In this document: piece by piece, positions 6,558 to 11,068 of the stretch
How the letters are laid out: every line of letters starts with the position of its first letter
How positions within the stretch are numbered: position 1 is the stretch's first letter
Origin: Planctomycetota bacterium
GTDB taxonomy: Bacteria; Planctomycetota; Phycisphaerae; Sedimentisphaerales; Anaerobacaceae
Direction: 5' to 3'
DNA length: 11,068 bases
NCBI GenBank assembly: GCA_023135255.1
Contig: JAGLTN010000121.1
Location: 1-11,068, forward strand
Notes under the pieces: model-generated
What the model saw: only the letters and a program-made list of their open reading frames with translations
Databases searched by the model: none
What the model was told of the DNA's origin: nothing
Made by a program: the position numbers and the translations under genes

Positions 6558-6962
6558 ATGAATAATAAAAGAAAAATAATAAAGGCTGTTATTGCTGTGA
6601 TAATCATCGGGGCAGGTGGATTGTACCTTGTTGGTCAGGCGGCAAAATCTTCGTGGGCCTATTACTGCGATGTTGATGAGTTTTTACAGGAGCCTAAGAT
6701 CGGTTCGGTTGTAAGGCTTGCGGGTGTTGTTAAAGATGGGTCAATCGTTAAAGAGTCGGCTGGGGACAAAATGGAGTTTGTGCTTTTGGGACAAAAGAAT
6801 TTTATTGAAGTTAAGTATGATGGAATAGTTGCTAAGAATTTCCAGGCCGGTAGAGAGGTTGTTGTCGAAGGTGTAATGGGAGCCGATGGTAAGTTTAAGG
6901 CTAAAGAAATCATTACAAGGTGTGAGTCGAAATATAAAACTAAATTGAAGAAAAGTCTTTAA
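6558..6962 (+). CDS. ccmE: CcmE haem chaperone, variant with Cys-x-x-x-Tyr motif
   Basis: CcmE holds haem covalently in the periplasm and hands it to the cytochrome c ligation machinery. This 134-residue protein has one N-terminal membrane anchor (7-26) followed by an OB-fold domain: VVRLAGVVKDGSI (51-63), FVLLGQKNFIEVKYDG (74-89) and VVVEGVMGADGKFKAKEI (101-118). The classical haem-binding His-x-x-x-Tyr is replaced by Cys122-Glu-Ser-Lys-Tyr126, as in the variant System I reported from archaea and some anaerobes such as Desulfovibrio. The ATG at 6558 is preferred; the frame opens earlier at a TTG (6489), but that lies in the predicted promoter and would add a non-conserved stretch before the anchor. 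The ribosome binding site is weak. The gene stops 8 nt before ccmA, which confirms identity by context. Confidence 0.88.
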   Translation: MNNKRKIIKAVIAVIIIGAGGLYLVGQAAKSSWAYYCDVDEFLQEPKIGSVVRLAGVVKDGSIVKESAGDKMEFVLLGQKNFIEVKYDGIVAKNFQAGREVVVEGVMGADGKFKAKEIITRCESKYKTKLKKSL

Positions 6963-6970
6963 GGCCTGCG

Positions 6971-7711
6971 ATGGCAGAGGAAAATCTGAAAAAAAATAAC
7001 AGTGCAGCTTTGGAAGCGGAAAACATCAGTAAGAGTTTCGCCAATAAGGATGTGCTTAGGGGGATCAGCTTTAAAGTTGAAGCTGGGGATGGGGTTTGCG
7101 TGTACGGCAGTAATGCATCAGGCAAGACTACTTTGCTTCGGATATTGGCGGGGATTTTGCAGGCGAAAGATGGGACAGTGAAAATTGGAGGATGGGATAT
7201 AAAAAAATCGGCGGAGAAAGCGTTGCCGATGATCGGGGTTATTTCACATGGGACGATGACATATCCACAGTTAACGGTTGAGGAAAATTTAAAGTTCTTT
7301 GCGGACATTTATAATTTGAGTGACAAAAAAGAGCGAGTAACAGAGGTGATCGATGAGATGAATCTGTCTAAGTTTCGCTATGATGTCGTAAGCAGCCTGT
7401 CACGAGGGACAAGACAGAGGCTTGCAATCGGACGGGCTGTTTTGCACAGACCTAAAGTAATACTGGCGGATGAGCCTTTCACAGGGCTTGATAGTAAATC
7501 GAAGCAAAAGTTTATTGATATTATTAATAAATTCAAAAAAGCTGGAGGGGCTTTAGTTTTGACAAGTCACCATGTTGAGTTGGCTGGCAAGTGCTGCGAG
7601 AAAATAGTGGTGCTGGACGGCGGAAAATTTGTGGCGGAAGCTAATATTGGCGATGACGATGTCAGGAGATTTTGTGAAGATCATTCGACGAGTACAAAGG
7701 AAAAGATTTGA
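6971..7711 (+). CDS. ccmA: CcmA, ATPase of the CcmABCD haem-release ABC transporter
   Basis: CcmA hydrolyses ATP in the CcmABCD complex to free holo-CcmE. All ABC ATPase motifs are present in 246 residues: Walker A GSNASGKT (46-53), Q-loop region near MTYPQLTVEEN (96-106), signature LSRGTRQR (143-150), Walker B VILADEP (163-169), D-loop GLD (172-174) and switch His200. The signature reads LSRGTRQR rather than LSGGQ, the form usual in CcmA and related exporters. It is about 40 residues longer than E. coli CcmA, with extra length at both ends. AAGG at 6961-6964 is a suitable ribosome binding site 6 nt before the ATG. Its stop overlaps the ccmB start by 4 bp. Taken alone it could be another short ABC ATPase, but the neighbours settle the call. 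Confidence 0.93.
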   Translation: MAEENLKKNNSAALEAENISKSFANKDVLRGISFKVEAGDGVCVYGSNASGKTTLLRILAGILQAKDGTVKIGGWDIKKSAEKALPMIGVISHGTMTYPQLTVEENLKFFADIYNLSDKKERVTEVIDEMNLSKFRYDVVSSLSRGTRQRLAIGRAVLHRPKVILADEPFTGLDSKSKQKFIDIINKFKKAGGALVLTSHHVELAGKCCEKIVVLDGGKFVAEANIGDDDVRRFCEDHSTSTKEKI

Positions 7712-8397
7712 GCAATAGTATAAACATAATCAAAGCTATCTTTGTGAAAGATATTATTAACGAGCTTAGGAGTAAGCAGACTTTTGCTTCGATGGTTGTG
7801 CTTAGTATTATCATTGCGTGGATATTCAGACTTGCGAGCAGCGGGGTCGAATCGGCGATGGCGGCAGCGGTTATTATGGTCTCTGTTGTGTTTTCTTCGA
7901 TACTGTGCTGTGAGAGAAGTTTTGTGGTTGAGCATGATGAGGGGTGCATAGATGGGCTTTTGTCGGCGAGTGCTGACAGGGGGAATATTTATATCGGCAA
8001 GCTGCTTTTTAATGTCACTATGCTTTGTATTTTTGACTGCGTTATGGTGCCTGTGGTTTGTGTGTGTTTTAATTTGACGCCCGCGGGAAATCTGTTGAAG
8101 CTGATTGTTATTCTGCTTCTGGTCAATATCGGGGTATCGGCAGTCGGGACGCTTTTGGGCAGTATTGTGATGAGCATTAAGAGCAGGAGCTCTGTTTTGA
8201 GCATACTTATAATGGCTTTGATAATGCCTATGATGATACCTGCGATATCGGGGTTGCTGATGGTCTTTTCGGCTGGGGCTGACGGCGGGATGTTTTCGGC
8301 TGGGCAAAGCTTTAGTGAAATAGCGGGGATGATGGCTGCTTATGACGCAATATTTGTTACTGTGTGCTGGCTGGTTTTCGGATTTACGGTTGACTAA
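7708..8397 (+). CDS. ccmB: CcmB, membrane subunit of the haem-release ABC transporter
   Basis: CcmB is the permease-like partner of CcmA. This 229-residue protein has about six hydrophobic segments and the family's early motifs: KDIINELRSKQTFASMVV (14-31) and a conserved cytoplasmic loop CERSFVVEHDEGCIDGLL (68-85) followed by GKLLFN. Length agrees with E. coli CcmB (about 220). The start is a TTG at 7708, overlapping the ccmA stop as TTGA. An AAAGGA at 7696-7701 lies 6 nt upstream and supports it, and the first in-frame ATG (7792) would cut off the conserved N-terminal motif. The gene stops 12 nt before ccmC. Confidence 0.9.
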   Translation: MSNSINIIKAIFVKDIINELRSKQTFASMVVLSIIIAWIFRLASSGVESAMAAAVIMVSVVFSSILCCERSFVVEHDEGCIDGLLSASADRGNIYIGKLLFNVTMLCIFDCVMVPVVCVCFNLTPAGNLLKLIVILLLVNIGVSAVGTLLGSIVMSIKSRSSVLSILIMALIMPMMIPAISGLLMVFSAGADGGMFSAGQSFSEIAGMMAAYDAIFVTVCWLVFGFTVD

Positions 8398-8409
8398 GTG
8401 GAGAAATCG

Positions 8410-9027
8410 ATGAGAGTAACAGTTTTAATAATAAGCTTTGTTTTGATGATAGCTTCTGGTGTGATAGCGTTCACTAAAGGCGCAATTGAGCCTGTGGTTC
8501 GCAACATTGTCTATATACATGTGCCTGCGTCTATATGCTCGCTGGTTTGCTTTGGCGGATTGTTCGTTTTTTCAATCATGTATCTTATAAAGAAAAAACC
8601 TGTTTTCGATTATCTTGGGGCTGCATCTGCGGAGGTTGCTTTTGTTTTTGCTACGGTGCTTAATATTACGGGGATGATATTTGCCAAAGCTGAGTGGGGA
8701 CTTTGGTGGACGCCAAGCATGAGGCTTATTAGTTCTGCGATATTGTGGTTTCTGGCGGCGGCTTATTTGATACTGAGATCGAGTTTTAATGAGCAAGGAA
8801 ATAAGGCTAATCTTTGTGCGGTGTTCGGAATAATCGCTTTTGTTGATGTGCCTTTTGTTTATATAAGCGCCAGGCTGATGCGTGACATACACAGACCGAG
8901 CTTTAGCTTTGACAGCAGTTGGCAAAGTGCGGCATTGGGTTTGGCGATAGTGGCGACAATAATGCTGGCGTCGGCGCTTATATGGATGCGGGCGGATATT
9001 GAAAAATTAAATAAGAGATTGAATTGA
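8410..9027 (+). CDS. ccmC: CcmC, haem-handling membrane protein
   Basis: CcmC presents haem to CcmE on the outer face of the inner membrane. This 205-residue protein has six membrane segments (about 4-21, 34-60, 69-90, 106-123, 135-152 and 174-193). It keeps the Trp-rich loop EWGLWWTPSMRL (95-106) and both external histidines expected to ligate haem: His37 in VYIHVPAS and His161 in RDIHRPS. The loop reads WWTPSMR where most relatives have WWxxDxR, so the usual Asp is a Ser. The ATG at 8410 is chosen because GTGGAG (8398-8403) makes a good ribosome binding site 6 nt before it; a GTG at 8398 is possible but lies inside that site. It is shorter than E. coli CcmC (about 245). Confidence 0.92.
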   Translation: MRVTVLIISFVLMIASGVIAFTKGAIEPVVRNIVYIHVPASICSLVCFGGLFVFSIMYLIKKKPVFDYLGAASAEVAFVFATVLNITGMIFAKAEWGLWWTPSMRLISSAILWFLAAAYLILRSSFNEQGNKANLCAVFGIIAFVDVPFVYISARLMRDIHRPSFSFDSSWQSAALGLAIVATIMLASALIWMRADIEKLNKRLN

Positions 9028-9051
9028 GATTGGTCTTAGCTGGAGTTATTG

Positions 9052-9177
9052 ATGAATTATTTAATCGGAGCATTTGCGGTATCGTGGGCGGTATATTTTG
9101 TTTACCTGATTTACCTGAGCTTTAAATTAAACAGCCTGAACAGACGATTCGAGAGCAAATATCCACCGGGGAAATAG
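9052..9177 (+). CDS. ccmD: CcmD-like single-span small protein
   Basis: This 41-residue ORF has an ATG at 9052, TAG at 9175-9177 and a strong ribosome binding site TGGAG (9041-9045) 6 nt upstream. It has one hydrophobic segment (4-23, rich in Tyr, Val and Ile) followed by a basic stretch with Lys25, Arg31 and Arg32. CcmD proteins are small single-span proteins of this layout that hold CcmE to CcmABC, and they usually follow ccmC. Sequence conservation in CcmD is low, so the call rests on size, topology and place 24 nt after ccmC. Confidence 0.72.
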   Translation: MNYLIGAFAVSWAVYFVYLIYLSFKLNSLNRRFESKYPPGK

Positions 9178-9358
9178 AGTTTGGGAAAGCGGGATGAAAT
9201 TAAATAACAGCTGGCTTTTTGCAGGTATTTATTTTTTATAATCTCACGAATAATTTATGTTCTTTATGAAAATCCGGCAAATAGTGAGGGAAAAGCGGAA
9301 GTTTATCGGACCAATCCAGCAGCATCCGTAAAATCAGTGAATTTAAAAATCTACTTCT

Positions 9359-9387
9359 TTGGCAAGGGGCCTTTTAATTTCTATACT
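9359..9387 (+). promoter_or_regulatory. Strong sigma70-type promoter of the PEP-CTERM gene
   Basis: TTGGCA (9359-9364) and TATACT (9382-9387), each 5 of 6 to consensus, are exactly 17 bp apart. The predicted start is near 9394, giving an 80-nt leader. The 9178-9358 stretch before it holds nothing I can support. Confidence 0.65.
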
Positions 9388-9394
9388 TTCTTAG

Positions 9395-9419
9395 ACGTTG
9401 GTAAGTTCCAACGTTTTTT
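9395..9419 (+). promoter_or_regulatory. Hairpin with T-tract at the predicted transcript start
   Basis: ACGTTGG (9395-9401) pairs perfectly with CCAACGT (9408-9414) around a 6-nt loop, and a T-run spans 9414-9419. By shape it is an intrinsic terminator, possibly for the ccm operon. Because the predicted promoter at 9359-9387 would start transcription at its foot, it may instead be a 5'-end hairpin that protects the message of the exported protein. Confidence 0.5.
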
Positions 9420-9473
9420 ACAGGTAATCAAAAAATGGGTTTGAAATAGGTTCATTTAATGGGGGGTTTAAGA

Positions 9474-10103
9474 ATGAAAAGATTTATCACAATTGCAGTT
9501 CTGGTATTTGTTTTTTCATCAGCAGCAAGTGCGACTCTGATGACATGGAACGATGACAACGGAAATTATGGTTATGGTTTTTACGATATAGTAAAAATCT
9601 TCAGCAGCGTTTCGCCTTACAACGATTATACAGTGCGAGCCGGTGAGCTTGACGTCACTTATGGCGGCGTGGACTATATGGGCTACTGTGTTGACGTAAT
9701 GCAGGGTCTTGGCGATTATGATGTAACTGTGTTACTGCCGACATCCGATCCACTTTTGACTGCATCTTATTTGTATGAAACAGAGCATAGCAATGTTTCA
9801 AGCAATGTAGCTGCAGCGGCATTACAAGTTGCGATATGGGAAATTATCAGTGAAAACTACGGCGCATACGGCTATGATGTTACAGATTCGACAAGTAATT
9901 TTTATATCGCAAATAATACAGCTGTCAGCTTAGCAGCTAATAATCTGCTTAACGGGTTGGCTGTTCCTATTGGCTACAGCCCAGCAATAAGCACCAAAGT
10001 ATTAGCAAGCACAGTCGGGCAGGATGTTATGGTTCCGGAGCCTTCAACGATTATTCTTTTGGGACTTGGCGGATTATTCTTTATGAAAAAACGAAAAGCA
10101 TAA
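9474..10103 (+). CDS. PEP-CTERM exported protein with possible thioester pair
   Basis: This 209-residue protein has a signal peptide (hydrophobic 4-19, cleavage near ASA at 18-20) and a C-terminal PEP-CTERM sorting signal: VPEP (187-190), a hydrophobic span (192-203) and a basic end MKKRKA. Such signals are cut by an exosortase and go with an exopolysaccharide-producing, usually biofilm-forming cell. The body has MGYCVDVMQ (69-77) and AALQVAIWEI (115-124). This Cys...Gln-x-A-I-W pattern resembles bacterial thioester domains, in which a Cys and a Gln form an internal bond able to attach covalently to surfaces. Cys72 is the only cysteine. The start at 9474 is chosen over an in-frame ATG at 9459 because the six-G run 9461-9466 makes a ribosome binding site 7 nt before it. 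A strong terminator follows, so the gene is probably monocistronic. Confidence 0.9.
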   Translation: MKRFITIAVLVFVFSSAASATLMTWNDDNGNYGYGFYDIVKIFSSVSPYNDYTVRAGELDVTYGGVDYMGYCVDVMQGLGDYDVTVLLPTSDPLLTASYLYETEHSNVSSNVAAAALQVAIWEIISENYGAYGYDVTDSTSNFYIANNTAVSLAANNLLNGLAVPIGYSPAISTKVLASTVGQDVMVPEPSTIILLGLGGLFFMKKRKA

Positions 10104-10133
10104 GAACTGCATAATCTTCAGCAATTCAGATGG

Positions 10134-10161
10134 GGCTGTTCCAGATGGAACAGCCTTTTTT
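10134..10161 (+). terminator. Intrinsic terminator after the PEP-CTERM gene
   Basis: GGCTGTTCC (10134-10142) pairs perfectly with GGAACAGCC (10147-10155) around the loop AGAT, followed by six T residues (10156-10161). It lies 30 bp after the stop codon. Confidence 0.93.
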
Positions 10162-10228
10162 ATTTAGGCATTTTTGCACATTTTAAAAGCCCTTGGCTGA
10201 GATCGGCAAGAAAGATAATAATTTTTTG

Positions 10229-10257
10229 TTAGCAAAGCAAGTATTTTTACGTATAAT
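10229..10257 (+). promoter_or_regulatory. Promoter candidate for the malic enzyme gene
   Basis: A perfect -10 box TATAAT (10252-10257) is preceded at 17 bp by a poor -35 box TTAGCA (10229-10234). The predicted start near 10264 gives a leader of about 65 nt. No other gene is supported in 10162-10328. Confidence 0.45.
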
Positions 10258-10328
10258 CCTGGTTCTGTTTGTATTCAGTAATATTTCAAAAATCGTGTTT
10301 TTTTGGACAGGAAAGCAGTGTGTAGATT

Positions 10329-11068
10329 ATGTGCGAAATAAAAGGTTCCAGCTGGCAGCAGAGATATTCAGCTTCTGAAATATTCACCTTGAGGTGTAAA
10401 ATTCTTGATAAGCCCGGCAAATTAGCAGAATTGTGCCATGTTTTAGGTGAAGCTGATATCAATATCGGACAAATCAGTCAGGTGAGCGTTGAGGGTAATT
10501 ATAAAATAAGAGATATTACGATTTTCTTTTCTGGTAAAGACCTGATAGCTAAATTGCGCAAGCTTGCGGATAAAACCCGTGGTTTTGAAATAATAAAAGT
10601 CACAGATGATATCCTTGAGATGCACAGGCGAGGCTCAATAGAGATGGTAAGCAGAATTCCTATCAAGAGCCTGACGGATATGCGTATGCTTTATACTCCT
10701 GGTGTTGCTTCGGTTTGTAAACAGGTCGAAGCTGATATTGAAAAGGCATGGGAGTATACGGGGATATGTGACAGGGTAGCAATCGTTACTAACGGCACCG
10801 CGGTACTTGGGTTAGGGGACATTGGAGTTTTGCCATCACTTCCTGTTATGGAAGGTAAGGCTGCTATTTTTGCGGAGTTTGTAAACATCAGCGGTGTGCC
10901 TATACTTGTAGATTCGAAAGATCCAGAGGTTATCATCGAAACTGTAATGACAATAGCTAAGGGATTTGGCGCTATTCAGCTTGAAGATATTTCTGCGCCT
11001 GCTTGTTTTGAGATTGAGAACAGGTTAAAAAAGGAGCTGGACATTCCGGTATTTCATGATGACCAGCA
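10329..11068 (+). CDS. Malic enzyme with N-terminal ACT domain, 5' part
   Basis: Malic enzyme oxidatively decarboxylates malate to pyruvate with NAD(P) in the cytoplasm. The visible 246 residues begin with an ACT domain (about 19-95, LRCKILDKPGKLAEL at 21-35), a small-molecule sensor fold found in one bacterial class of this enzyme. The malic enzyme N-terminal domain follows, with the active-site region YTPGVA (122-127), NGTAVLGLGDIG (155-166), the catalytic Lys177 in EGKAA, and metal-binding acids in QLEDISAP (217-224) and HDDQ (243-246). The frame runs off the window before the NAD-binding domain. An in-frame TAG at 10323 limits the start, and the ATG at 10329 is the only one that includes the ACT domain, though its ribosome binding site is poor (AGGAAAG about 12 nt upstream). 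NAD or NADP preference cannot be read here. Confidence 0.93.
   Translation, partial: MCEIKGSSWQQRYSASEIFTLRCKILDKPGKLAELCHVLGEADINIGQISQVSVEGNYKIRDITIFFSGKDLIAKLRKLADKTRGFEIIKVTDDILEMHRRGSIEMVSRIPIKSLTDMRMLYTPGVASVCKQVEADIEKAWEYTGICDRVAIVTNGTAVLGLGDIGVLPSLPVMEGKAAIFAEFVNISGVPILVDSKDPEVIIETVMTIAKGFGAIQLEDISAPACFEIENRLKKELDIPVFHDDQ

Noticed and set aside
7681..8307. Minus-strand open frame of 208 codons
   Set aside because: It lies antisense to ccmB, is very rich in His, Arg, Asn and Gln, and has no recognisable domain; it is a shadow of the membrane protein's codon pattern.
9194..9241. 15-codon open frame after the ccmD-like gene
   Set aside because: Too short, and the only G-rich stretch is too close to its ATG to act as a ribosome binding site.
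9359..9380. Sigma54-like TGGCA element before the PEP-CTERM gene
   Set aside because: The GC required 10 bp after the GG is TT here, while a sigma70 promoter fits well.
9459..9473. Earlier ATG start for the PEP-CTERM gene
   Set aside because: The six-G ribosome binding site lies between this ATG and the one at 9474, which it serves at normal spacing.
10193..10378. Plus-strand open frame of 61 codons before the malic enzyme
   Set aside because: It starts with TTG, runs into the malic enzyme gene in another frame and has no ribosome binding site; its hydrophobic look comes from T-rich DNA.

Overview
The window looks like chromosomal DNA from an AT-rich bacterium with an outer membrane. My best guess is a planctomycete of the Phycisphaerae/Sedimentisphaerales type. 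This rests on a PEP-CTERM exported protein, a secretin, a System I cytochrome c maturation operon with a variant CcmE, and an ACT-domain malic enzyme. The phylum is inference and could not be tested here.

Positions 1-6283 hold the most interesting block. It opens with the 3' part of a long Ala/Glu/Lys-rich coiled-coil gene (1-779). A convergent gene (757-1293, minus) encodes a small exported beta-rich protein. Divergently from it runs a tight five-gene operon (1580-6283): a second small exported protein of the same family, a long Ig-like, chaperone-like periplasmic protein, an outer-membrane secretin, a third member of the small exported family, and a single-pass membrane protein with a long coiled coil. 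The last four genes are spaced by 2 nt or overlap by ATGA, so they are probably co-translated. The three small proteins share a C-terminal strand motif (Y-x-A-T-Q-T-[LI]-T-x-x-W). My reading is a surface-fibre or secretion system in which Ig-like subunits are handled by a dedicated chaperone and exit through a secretin instead of an usher. I see no ATPase, pseudopilin, platform protein or usher in the window. I do not recognise this combination as a named system.

Positions 6284-9177 carry a ccm operon: ccmE, ccmA, ccmB, ccmC and a short ccmD-like gene. CcmE has Cys-x-x-x-Tyr in place of the usual His-x-x-x-Tyr haem-attachment motif, the hallmark of the variant System I described from archaea and some anaerobic bacteria. 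ccmF is not in the window. A good promoter and two copies of the palindrome ATTGCAAT lie upstream.

Positions 9178-11068 hold a PEP-CTERM protein with a possible Cys-Gln thioester pair, preceded by a strong promoter and a hairpin at the predicted transcript start, and followed by a strong intrinsic terminator. The 5' part of an ACT-domain malic enzyme runs off the window end. No tRNA, rRNA, CRISPR array, insertion sequence or integrase was seen.
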